From positions 5,642,001 to 5,706,000 of the forward strand of contig NZ_CP011125.1 in NCBI RefSeq assembly GCF_000737325.1: a stretch of DNA of 64,000 nucleotides, in the 5' to 3' direction. The DNA comes from Sandaracinus amylolyticus. GTDB lineage: Bacteria > Myxococcota_A > Polyangia > Polyangiales > Sandaracinaceae. Below are positions 36,138 to 45,868 of the stretch, one piece after another. A model generated the notes under the pieces. The model saw only the letters and a program-made list of their open reading frames with translations, made no database searches and was not told the DNA's origin. Each line of letters opens with the position of its first letter. The first letter of the stretch is position 1. The position numbers were made by a program, and so were the translations under genes.

Positions 36138-36935
36138 TCAGGGCTCGGTCTCCGCGGCGAGCGCGGCGAACGGATCGGGCCCCGGCTCGAGCTCGGACAG
36201 ATGCGCCGCGCCCTCGACGTCGCTGAGCTCCAGCGTGAACGGCCCGGCCTCGTGCCGCGTCGCGATGCGCGCGCCCGTCGGCAGCGTGATCCAGCCGTCC
36301 CAGCTCGCCTCGACGCCGCCGATCGGCAGCACGCTGACCCACATGCGCCACGCGCGCGGCGTCCCGTCCTCGCCGAGCAGCCACAGGTACGCATCGCCCG
36401 GCGTCACGCCGCCCGACGCATACTCCACGAGCAGCGCGCTGCGCCCCTCGACGCGCACGATCGATCGCGTCGTCCCGCGATCCCGCACCTTGTACGGCGC
36501 GATCAGCCAGAACGAGTCGTTGATCCACTGGGCCCACGCGTCGCGGATCGCACGCCGTGCCTCGTCGCCGGCCAGGCGCACGCCGCCACGCGTCGCGACC
36601 CCGTGCGACGGGTCGTCGAGATCGACGAGCACCTCGAGATCGCCCGCGCGCACACGCGCCCAGTCGCGCTCGCGATCCCACAGATGACGCGTGCCCGACG
36701 GCCCGAACGTCCACCGGATCGCGCCGGTGCGCTCCCACGCGTCGGACCGGAGCGCGCCGAGCATCTCGTCCGCGAGCAGCTCCGCCTCGTCTCCCGGGAC
36801 GCCGTGGGGACGCGGCCTATCGAGCGCGATGAACGCGCCCGTCAGCACGAGCGCGACGGTCGCGATCGCGCCGCCACACCCGAGCGCCCAGTGCCGCTTC
36901 CGACGCCCCGCCCCGACCTTCGCCGTGTCGCCCAC
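36138..36935 (-). CDS. Hypothetical single-pass membrane-anchored protein
   Basis: 265 residues: a basic N-terminus, one membrane helix (about 17-38), then a periplasmic beta-rich domain with several WxxW-like strands (WAQWINDSFWLIAPYKV). No family recognised; the middle resembles proteins that bind lipophilic ligands, but I cannot support that. GTG start at 36935. Its stop nearly touches that of the vWA gene. Confidence 0.5.
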   Translation of the reverse strand: MGDTAKVGAGRRKRHWALGCGGAIATVALVLTGAFIALDRPRPHGVPGDEAELLADEMLGALRSDAWERTGAIRWTFGPSGTRHLWDRERDWARVRAGDLEVLVDLDDPSHGVATRGGVRLAGDEARRAIRDAWAQWINDSFWLIAPYKVRDRGTTRSIVRVEGRSALLVEYASGGVTPGDAYLWLLGEDGTPRAWRMWVSVLPIGGVEASWDGWITLPTGARIATRHEAGPFTLELSDVEGAAHLSELEPGPDPFAALAAETEP

Positions 36936-36977
36936 GAGCGCGTTCTCGCGCGCCCGCGAGCGCGCGCAAGCCGCCCG

Positions 36978-38183
36978 CTACTCGAGCGCGCCTCCGTTGA
37001 TCCACCGCGCGACCTGCGCGATCGACGCCGCGTCGAGCTGCCGCGACATCCGCGGCATGACGTCGCCGCAGAGATCGACGCCCGCGAGCTTGCGCCACAG
37101 CAAGCTGCGCGTCGCGTCGCGCGGGATCACGAGCACGTTCCCGGTCTCGCAGATGCTCGGCACGTTCACGAGCTCGAGGTAGGCCTGCGTCTGCGTCGCG
37201 AGATCGAGCTGACCCGCGCGCGTTCCCGCGCTCACGTGGCACGGTCCGCAGCGCGAGCCGAACACGGTCGTGTAGATGCTCGTGAACGTCGGCGCGACCG
37301 TGCATCCGCCGGTGGGATCGCAGTACGAGCCGAGCTCGCACGCGGTGTGGACCGGCGTGACGCGACAGCCCGCGATCGCGTCGCACGCGTCGGTCGTGCA
37401 TGCGTTGCCGTCGTCGCACGCCGCCGCGTCGGGCGTGCTCGAGCACCCGGTGATCGGATCGCACACGTCGGTCGTGCACGCGACGCCGTCGTCGCACACC
37501 GCGGCCGCGGGCGTGTTCACGCACGTTCCGTCGGTGCACGCGTCCTCGGTGCACGGGACGCCGTCGTCGCACTCCGTCGCGTTCCGGCACTCGGGCGGCG
37601 GTCCGCCGTCGAGCGGGCTCGCGTCGATCGGCTCGTCGCCCGCGTCGATCGGTCCGGCGTCGTGGGGCGCGCTTGCATCGTCGGTGCCGGCGTCGTCCTG
37701 CGCGATCGAGCCATCGAGGCGCGGCGCGCTCCCGTCCCACGCGAGCAGCTCTCCGGGCGCGACCTCGATCGAGCGGCATCCCGACTCCGCACACGTCTCG
37801 CCCGCTTCGCACGTCACCGCGCGACACGACGCGAGCAGGTCGAGCCGCAGCGCGCGCGTCTGGTCCTCCACGAACACGACGCGTGCGCTCCGGCGCAGCA
37901 CTTCCGTGCTCCCGCGCAGGCCGATCACGTCGACGTCGATCGGCCCGAGCGTCGTCCGGCTCACGAGGCCGAGCGTCACCGGCAGCGGCGCGCCCGCCGC
38001 GACATCCGCGCTCGCCTCGCGCATCGCGCCCTGCCCGTCGCGCATCTCGATCCGGATCGTCTCGAGCTCGTCGGGCACGCGCAGATCCGTGTCGACGACG
38101 ATCATCAGCTCGGTCACCGGCGTCGGCGCCGCACACGACGCGAGCGCGAGCCCCAGCGCGAGGCGCATCACGCCGCGCGTCAC
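36978..38183 (-). CDS. c-type haem lipoprotein with Cys-rich repeats
   Basis: 401 residues. GTG at 38181-38183 overlaps the upstream stop (GTGA); a lipoprotein-like signal LALGLALASC follows an internal ATG at 38168. An Asp/Ala linker (about 160-190) leads to three or four D-D-G-x-x-C-T-x-D-x-C modules, then a C-terminal cytochrome-c-like part with haem motif CGPCH (312-316) and a likely Met ligand in DVMPRMS. It should carry one covalent haem c at the cell surface or periplasm. Third gene of the kinase operon. Confidence 0.7.
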   Translation of the reverse strand: MTRGVMRLALGLALASCAAPTPVTELMIVVDTDLRVPDELETIRIEMRDGQGAMREASADVAAGAPLPVTLGLVSRTTLGPIDVDVIGLRGSTEVLRRSARVVFVEDQTRALRLDLLASCRAVTCEAGETCAESGCRSIEVAPGELLAWDGSAPRLDGSIAQDDAGTDDASAPHDAGPIDAGDEPIDASPLDGGPPPECRNATECDDGVPCTEDACTDGTCVNTPAAAVCDDGVACTTDVCDPITGCSSTPDAAACDDGNACTTDACDAIAGCRVTPVHTACELGSYCDPTGGCTVAPTFTSIYTTVFGSRCGPCHVSAGTRAGQLDLATQTQAYLELVNVPSICETGNVLVIPRDATRSLLWRKLAGVDLCGDVMPRMSRQLDAASIAQVARWINGGALE

Positions 38184-39007
38184 CACTCGATCACCCCCGG
38201 CATCGCGTTCCCGATCGACGGCGCTTCTTCCCCCGACGGTGTCGTCATCACGATCGCGAGCGTCACGCCCACGCCGATCGCGACCACCGCGCCCCCCACG
38301 ATCCCGACCCACATCCACGTGTCGTCGCCGCCGCCCCGATCCGACGGCTCCGTCGTCTCGACGGGCGTCACCGCGAGCGCGGCGCGCGGCGCCTCGACGC
38401 GCTCCGCGCGCGCGGGCACGTCGAGCACGACCTCCGCTGCCTGTCCCTCTCCGACCTCGACCTGCGCGCGCGCCACGTCTTCGCCGTCGCGGATGGCGAC
38501 CGCCTCGTGCGAGCCCGGATCGAAGGGGACCGCGACCCCGATCGCCTCCGACGGCAGATCGCGCGTTCCGACACGCACCCGCACGTCGCTCGCGTCGCCC
38601 TCGACGCGCACCGTGAGCCGTCCCAGCCGCCGCGCGATGTCGGCGTGCTGCGCCTCCGCGGAGCTGCGCAGCTCGGCCGGCGTCGTGGGATCGCGCAGCA
38701 CGCGCTGGAGCGCCTCCGAGCCCTCCACGAGCAGCCCTCGATGCACGAGCGCCGACGCGAGGTTGAACGCGATCGCGGGCGCGGGACGGATCGCGTACGC
38801 GCGACGGAAGCGATCCGTCGCCTCCTCGTACGACTCGCGCCGCGCGAGCTCCACCCCTTCCTGGAAGAGCGAGCGCGCCATCGCCATGCGCTCGGGATCT
38901 TCGTCCTGCGCCCACGCGCGCGGCGTGATGGCGAGCGTCGCGATCCCGATCGCGACCGCCATCCACCGCGCGCCCGAGCGTCCCGTCGCGAACGCGCGTC
39001 GTCTCAT
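38180..39007 (-). CDS. TPR/PEGA-domain protein with C-terminal membrane helix
   Basis: 275 residues: signal-like N-terminus ending AWA (about 1-33), TPR-like helices (40-125), a PEGA-type strand domain (about 130-200; GRLTVRVEGDASDVRV), a linker and one membrane helix (about 232-252). Such proteins often sit next to Ser/Thr kinases in myxobacteria, as here: it begins on the base after the kinase stop codon and overlaps the haem protein gene. Probably exported with the bulk in the periplasm; function unknown. Confidence 0.7.
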   Translation of the reverse strand: MRRRAFATGRSGARWMAVAIGIATLAITPRAWAQDEDPERMAMARSLFQEGVELARRESYEEATDRFRRAYAIRPAPAIAFNLASALVHRGLLVEGSEALQRVLRDPTTPAELRSSAEAQHADIARRLGRLTVRVEGDASDVRVRVGTRDLPSEAIGVAVPFDPGSHEAVAIRDGEDVARAQVEVGEGQAAEVVLDVPARAERVEAPRAALAVTPVETTEPSDRGGGDDTWMWVGIVGGAVVAIGVGVTLAIVMTTPSGEEAPSIGNAMPGVIEW

Positions 39008-40618
39008 CTAGAACCCCGGATCCTCCACGAAGCCCCCCGGCGTCGTCGGGACCGACGCGCGACGGCGCGCCCGCTCCGCACGACGCCGCTCTCGCGCGGC
39101 CGACACCGACTCGGTCTCCGCCTGCGCCGCGGGCGGCTCGACGTGCGCTGGCGCTGCGGGCGCGACCTCCACGGGCGCGGGCTCCACCACCTCCGGCGCG
39201 ACGGCCGCCGGCTCCTCCACCACGATCGGCTCGCTCGGCGGCGCCGCGACCGGCGCCACCTCCACCGCACGCGGCTCGACGCTCCCCGCGCGCATCGTCG
39301 TCACCACGCCCATCGCGACGAGCGCGATCACCGCGAGCGCAGCGATCACCCACGCCACGCGCGATCCGCGCGCCGGTGCCCTTTCGCGCACCAGCGGGAA
39401 CGGCAGTGCCGTCGCGTCAGCGCGCGGCTCCGGGAGCGCTGCGACGACCTCCGGCCGCGCATCGAGCTCCGGCGGGCGCCCGTACGCATCGCCGACGATC
39501 TGCTGCAGCGCGGTCGCGATCTTCGCGGACGTCACGACCATCCGCTCGTCCGCGAGGTAGCGCTCGAGATCCTCCTGCATCTCCGCGGCGCTCGCGTAGC
39601 GATGACGCGGAGAGCGCGCGAGCGCCTTCACCAGCACGCGCGCGAGGCCCGCGGGGATCCCTGCGAACGCGTCGTCCTTCAGCGGCTCGACCGCGATCGC
39701 GCGCATCGTCGCCGCGGGCCCGTCGCGCCGGAAGATGCGCTCTCCCGTGAGCATCTCGTGCAGCACGATGCCGAGCGAGAACACGTCGGAGCGCGCGTCG
39801 ATCTTCGCGCCCGTGCACTGCTCGGGCGAGAGATACGCGAGCTTGCCGCGCACGATCGTGTGCCCGTCGGTGTCGCTCGCCGTGTCCTTCGCAGGATCGT
39901 CGCGCGTGGTCTCCAGCGACGACTGCGCGACCCCGAAGTCGAGCAGCTTCACCGTGCCGTCCCACGCGACCATCACGTTGTGCGGCGAAACGTCCTGATG
40001 GACGACCTCGAGCGCGCGCCCTCGCTCGTCGCGCGCGACGTGCGCCGAGTGCAGCGCCTCCGCGACGCTCGACGCGATCTTCGCCGCGACGTGCGGCGGG
40101 ATCCTCGTGCGCGTCTTGCGCGCGTACACGATCAGCTCGCGCACGCTCGTGCCCGCCACGAGCTCCATCGCGAGGTACGCGTGCCCGCTCTCCACGCCGA
40201 ACCGGTACACGTGGCAGACGTTCGGATGCCGCAGCCCGAGCGCGACCGCGCCCTCGCGCATGAACATCTCGGCGAAGCCCGCGTCGCGCTCGAGCGACGC
40301 GCGGATCACCTTGAGCGCGAGCAGTCGCGCCGCGCCCTCCGATCGCTCGCGCGCGAGGAACACCTCGGCCATCCCGCCGACGGCGATCCGCCCGAGCAGC
40401 TCGTACCCCGCGAAGCGTCGCAGCGTCGGAAGCTCCGGCGCGTGCTCCTCGCGCGCGCGCTCCGGCACGTCGGTCTCGATCAGGACCTCGAGCGAGTCCC
40501 GCATCCGCGGCCCCGAGCTCTCCCCATCGGCGCTCTCTGGAGAGATCGCCGCGCGTTCGGGGCTCGACCGGCGGATCACCGGTTCCTCACGACGCGCGCT
40601 CGCTGCGATCGGCTCCAC
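39008..40618 (-). CDS. Transmembrane Ser/Thr protein kinase
   Basis: 536 residues. Kinase domain about 70-335: glycine loop IAVGGMAEVF, Lys103, catalytic loop VHQDVSPHNV (Asp209, Asn214; Gln for the usual Arg of HRD), DFG Asp227. Gln for Arg in HRD and VSPHN are typical of a myxobacterial kinase group with an altered activation mode. One membrane helix at about 413-434, then a Pro/Glu/Ala-rich extracytoplasmic tail. The GTG start at 40618 has GGAGG 8 bases before it. First gene of the operon 40618-36978 with the PEGA and haem proteins. Confidence 0.85.
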   Translation of the reverse strand: MEPIAASARREEPVIRRSSPERAAISPESADGESSGPRMRDSLEVLIETDVPERAREEHAPELPTLRRFAGYELLGRIAVGGMAEVFLARERSEGAARLLALKVIRASLERDAGFAEMFMREGAVALGLRHPNVCHVYRFGVESGHAYLAMELVAGTSVRELIVYARKTRTRIPPHVAAKIASSVAEALHSAHVARDERGRALEVVHQDVSPHNVMVAWDGTVKLLDFGVAQSSLETTRDDPAKDTASDTDGHTIVRGKLAYLSPEQCTGAKIDARSDVFSLGIVLHEMLTGERIFRRDGPAATMRAIAVEPLKDDAFAGIPAGLARVLVKALARSPRHRYASAAEMQEDLERYLADERMVVTSAKIATALQQIVGDAYGRPPELDARPEVVAALPEPRADATALPFPLVRERAPARGSRVAWVIAALAVIALVAMGVVTTMRAGSVEPRAVEVAPVAAPPSEPIVVEEPAAVAPEVVEPAPVEVAPAAPAHVEPPAAQAETESVSAARERRRAERARRRASVPTTPGGFVEDPGF

Positions 40619-40639
40619 ACGTCGTGCCTCCTCTCGGCA

Positions 40640-40681
40640 AAGTTACCGGGGACCTGACCTTCGGTCGTCCAGGTTTTCCCC
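40640..40681 (-). promoter_or_regulatory. -10-like element and imperfect inverted repeat before the kinase gene
   Basis: TAACTT (complement of 40640-40645) lies about 21 bases before the kinase GTG. Directly upstream, 40648-40681 forms a nested imperfect inverted repeat (GGGGA-CCTG with CAGG-TTT-TCCCC around ACC-TTC-GGT), where the -35 and spacer would be. Candidate operator or leader structure. Confidence 0.3.
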
Positions 40682-40764
40682 TACGTGGCGCCCGCGAAGA
40701 GGCCGAAAATCTCACCAAGCTCGTGCTGCGACCCTCCCCCCGCCGCGCGTACACGACGGAACGA

Positions 40765-40796
40765 GAAAGGGCCCGGCGTCACCGCCGAGCCCCTTC
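40765..40796 (-). terminator. Rho-independent terminator of the acyl-CoA dehydrogenase gene
   Basis: Arms 40765-40778 and 40783-40796 pair at 12 of 14 positions around a 4-base loop, 23 bases after the minus-strand stop. On the minus strand the stem ends in CTTTCTCGTT, a U-rich tail. Confidence 0.65.
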
Positions 40797-40819
40797 ATGT
40801 CACCAGCCCGCGATCCCCT

Positions 40820-42661
<1,842 letters not shown>

Positions 42662-42737
42662 CTGCACCTCACTCCTAGGAAGCGTCGGCTGCCGTTCGAT
42701 GCGTTCGGGATCGGGCCGCTGGCGCGTCTCTCACGAA

Positions 42738-42755
42738 ACTGAACCGCGGCTCAGT
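42738..42755. promoter_or_regulatory. Palindromic operator candidate upstream of acyl-CoA dehydrogenase
   Basis: ACTGAACCGCGGCTCAGT matches its own complement at 16 of 18 positions, 77-94 bases before the ATG. A TTGACT -35-like box on the minus strand overlaps it. The size and symmetry suit a TetR-family regulator of fatty acid degradation, but none is encoded beside it. Confidence 0.4.
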
Positions 42756-42878
42756 CAACAGGAGTATGGGGTGCGACGCAGTGCGTCAAGCCGAAATGGG
42801 CGGGAAACGCGATGTTTTTCCGCTGTTTGCCGAGGCCCGCGGATCGCTGCGTGACGCAGGCATGAGTTGCTGACGGAG

Positions 42879-44165
42879 TCAGCTCGGCTCGGCGGCCATT
42901 CCCGCGAGCAGCACGCGCAGCAGATCGGCCCCGAGCCGTCGATATCCCTGCTCGGTGAAGTGCATGCGATCGTCGCGCTCGAGCGGCGGATCGGCCGCGA
43001 GCCAGCGCTCCACCGCGCCCGGTCCGCCCTGCCACGCGAGCACGTCGACGAACGCGCAGCCGTTCGCGTGCGCGACCCGCCGCTGCATCGCGACGAAGAG
43101 CGGCAGCGCGCCCGGGCGCTTCCACTCGCCGCGCTCACCGCGCACCTGCCGCTCCGAGGGCCCGATCACGAGGCACGACGCGCCCGGCGAGTGCCTGCGC
43201 AGCCGCTCGAGCACGTCGACGAAGTGCTGCTCGTGCTGCGCGAACGCGAGGTGGTGATCGTCGAGCTCGTTGTTGCCGTACGAGAGCGCGATCAGGTCGG
43301 GCGGGCGCGGCGCCCACAGCGCGCTCCACGTCCCCTCGTCCCAGAGCAGCTGATGGCGCGCCTTCGCGCCGGCGATCGCGAGCTGATCGACGATCACGCC
43401 CGGCCGATCGCGCTCGAGCACCACGCCGAAGACGCGCACCGGCGCGCTGCCGCGCGTGCGCAGCGAGACGCGATGCGATCCCAACGGCACCTCGATGCGC
43501 TCGATCGCAGGCGCGATCGTGTCGCTCGCAGTGTCGAGCGCGCGCGAGGGCTCACCGTCGATCTCCACCTCGAGCGCGCCGCCGCCGGGCTGGCGCAGGT
43601 ACATGATCTCGATGCGCGACGCGCTCGCGCCGTGCTCGGTCTCGACGTCGGCCCACGCGGGCTCGGTCGCCTCGAACGCCATGCCCGCGAGCCCGTAGTG
43701 CTCGACGCCCATGCGCTTGCTCGAGGGCTGCAGCATCGTCCAGCCCTCGGCGTCGGCGATGCGCACGCCCTGCTGCCAGTAGCGATCGATCGGCGGCATC
43801 GCGAGCACGAAGCCGTGGCCCGCATCGCCGAAGTGCTGCTGCAGCCGGGCGCGGATCACGCCGGTGTAGAGATCGCTCGCGGTGTGCGAGCCGCCGTAGA
43901 ACGAGAGCCGCGCGGTGTGCTCGCCGCGCGCGGCGCGCGCGAGCGCGGCATGGAGCGCGTCGAGCGCGTGACCGCTCGGGTCCTCGAGCACGAGATCGCC
44001 GGTGAGCCCGTCCGTCGGCCGATCGGGGAGATCGTCGAGCGCGGCGCGCGCGAGCTCACCCGGCGACGTGGGCGCGAGCGGCATGCTCGACCCGCGCTCG
44101 TCGGCGTCCGCGGCGCCACATCCGATCGCGAGCGCGATCAGCGGAACGACACAGCGCGCGATCAC
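42879..44165 (-). CDS. SGNH/GDSL-type hydrolase, predicted lipoprotein
   Basis: 428 residues. GTG at 44163-44165 overlaps the aroC stop (GTGA). A lipoprotein-like signal ends in AIGC (Cys16). Block I is FYGGSHTASD (Ser nucleophile), block III GNNELDD, and block V DDRMHFTEQG supplies Asp and His. The middle contains a jelly-roll-like insertion (about 140-260). It should be an esterase or acyltransferase acting on surface carbohydrate, an inference from the family. Confidence 0.75.
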   Translation of the reverse strand: MIARCVVPLIALAIGCGAADADERGSSMPLAPTSPGELARAALDDLPDRPTDGLTGDLVLEDPSGHALDALHAALARAARGEHTARLSFYGGSHTASDLYTGVIRARLQQHFGDAGHGFVLAMPPIDRYWQQGVRIADAEGWTMLQPSSKRMGVEHYGLAGMAFEATEPAWADVETEHGASASRIEIMYLRQPGGGALEVEIDGEPSRALDTASDTIAPAIERIEVPLGSHRVSLRTRGSAPVRVFGVVLERDRPGVIVDQLAIAGAKARHQLLWDEGTWSALWAPRPPDLIALSYGNNELDDHHLAFAQHEQHFVDVLERLRRHSPGASCLVIGPSERQVRGERGEWKRPGALPLFVAMQRRVAHANGCAFVDVLAWQGGPGAVERWLAADPPLERDDRMHFTEQGYRRLGADLLRVLLAGMAAEPS

Positions 44166-45304
44166 GTCGACGACGACACCCGCCGGGAGCCGGTCCAGCG
44201 CAGCCAGTGATCCGCGAGCACGATCGCGACCATCGCCTCGCCGATCGGAGGAAAGCGCGGGAGCAGACACGGGTCGTGTCGTCCCTTCGTGCGCAGCGTC
44301 GCGGCGCGTCCGTGCACGTCCGCGGTGTCCTGCTCGCGCGCGAGCGAGCTCGTCGGCTTGATCGCGGCGCGCATCACGATCGGCATCCCGCTCGAGATGC
44401 CACCGAGCATCCCGCCGTGACGGTTGCTCGCGGTGCGCAGCGTCGGCACGTCGGGCGGCGAGGTCTCGCGCGCCGCCGCGAGGAACACGTCGTTGTGCGC
44501 GCTGCCGCGCATGCGGGCGCTCGCGAACCCGCTGCCGAACTCCACGCCGAGCACCGCGGGCAACGAGAAGAGCGCCTTGCCGAGATCGGCGCGCAGCTTG
44601 TCGAAGACCGGCTCGCCGAGCCCCGCGGGCACGTTCGTCGCGACGATCTCCGACACGCCGCCGATCGAGTCGAGATCGCGGCGCACCTCGTCGATGAGCG
44701 AGACCATGCGCGCCGCCGCGTCGGGATCGGGGCAGCGCACGAGGTTCGGCGATCCATCGGGCAGCGTCTCGACCTGGGCCAGCGTGACGCTCGCCGGATC
44801 GTCGATCTTCGCGACGACGTCGCCGACCTGCTTCACGTACGCGATCACGCGACCGCCGAACGCTTCGTGGATCAGCTTCTTCGCGATCGCGCCCGCAGCG
44901 ACGCGCGCCACCGTCTCGCGCGCGCTCGAGCGACCACCGCCGCGCGGATCGCGGAAGCCGTACTTCGCGTCGTAGGTGTAGTCGGCGTGGCCGGGGCGAT
45001 AGACCTCGGCGATCGACGCGTAGTCCTTGCTGCGCTGATCGGTGTTGCGCACGAGGATCGCGATCGGCGTGCCGGTGGTGCGCCCCTCGTAGACGCCGCT
45101 CAGGATCTCCGGCTCGTCGCTCTCCATGCGCTGCGTGGTCAGCACGCTCTGGCCGGGCTTGCGGCGCGCGAGATCGGGGCGGAGATCCTCCTCGCTCAGC
45201 GCGAGACCGGGGGGACATCCGTCGACGATCACGACGTTCCCCGGTCCGTGCGACTCGCCCGCGGTGGTGACGCGGAACGCCTGTCCGAAGCTCGAGCCCG
45301 GCAT
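44162..45304 (-). CDS. aroC: Chorismate synthase
   Basis: 380 residues, the usual bacterial length. Family signatures GESHGPG near the N-terminus, RPGHADYTYDAKYGFRDPRG, GRSSARET and NRHGGMLGGISSG are all present. It converts 5-enolpyruvylshikimate-3-phosphate to chorismate using reduced FMN, the last common step of aromatic amino acid biosynthesis. No other aro gene is nearby. ATG at 45304; the SGNH hydrolase gene is coupled to its stop. Confidence 0.97.
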   Translation of the reverse strand: MPGSSFGQAFRVTTAGESHGPGNVVIVDGCPPGLALSEEDLRPDLARRKPGQSVLTTQRMESDEPEILSGVYEGRTTGTPIAILVRNTDQRSKDYASIAEVYRPGHADYTYDAKYGFRDPRGGGRSSARETVARVAAGAIAKKLIHEAFGGRVIAYVKQVGDVVAKIDDPASVTLAQVETLPDGSPNLVRCPDPDAAARMVSLIDEVRRDLDSIGGVSEIVATNVPAGLGEPVFDKLRADLGKALFSLPAVLGVEFGSGFASARMRGSAHNDVFLAAARETSPPDVPTLRTASNRHGGMLGGISSGMPIVMRAAIKPTSSLAREQDTADVHGRAATLRTKGRHDPCLLPRFPPIGEAMVAIVLADHWLRWTGSRRVSSST

Positions 45305-45332
45305 CGGCGGCGAGTCTAGAACGCGCGGCGCC

Positions 45333-45797
45333 TCAGGGCCCGCCATCCTGCGCGAGCGTCTCGAGCTCGCGCGCCGCGGTGCGCCCGCCGATCTCCACGA
45401 CGAGCGTGAGCGGCACGTCCGAGATGGACGGCGCCGTGGGCGGGAAGAGCAGGATGGGCGCGCTCGTCGCGTCGGTGTCGCTCCCGCGCAGCGGCACGTT
45501 CGACGCGTTCGTCTCCACGACGCCCGAAGGTCCGCGCAGCTCGGTGCGCTGCGCGATGCAGGCACCGAGCGCGCTCCCGACCACGCGCACGTCGACCTCG
45601 AGGTGCGTGCCGCCCTGCGTCCCGTGGATCTCCTCGACGCGCTGGATCTCGATCGCGCTCACCGCGCCCGCCGACGCGCGATCGCACGACGACATCACCG
45701 GCGGCGACGGGTTGTCGCACGAGCACGCCGCGAGCGACGTCACGACCACCGAAGCCACTCCGAGCCCCACGCCGACGGCGCACACGATCCCGCGCAC
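45333..45797 (-). CDS. Small predicted lipoprotein
   Basis: 154 residues. The hydrophobic leader ends in TSLAAC (Cys25) followed by CDNPSPP. The mature part is beta-rich with two cysteine pairs and no recognised domain. It begins the operon that continues into aroC after 28 bases, and is divergent from argS across 71 bases. Confidence 0.55.
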   Translation of the reverse strand: MRGIVCAVGVGLGVASVVVTSLAACSCDNPSPPVMSSCDRASAGAVSAIEIQRVEEIHGTQGGTHLEVDVRVVGSALGACIAQRTELRGPSGVVETNASNVPLRGSDTDATSAPILLFPPTAPSISDVPLTLVVEIGGRTAARELETLAQDGGP

Positions 45798-45868
45798 CGC
45801 GCGACGATATCGCGTCCGGCGCCCGGGATCATGCAGTCCGACGCGCTCGGTGGTAAGAACGCGCGCCT

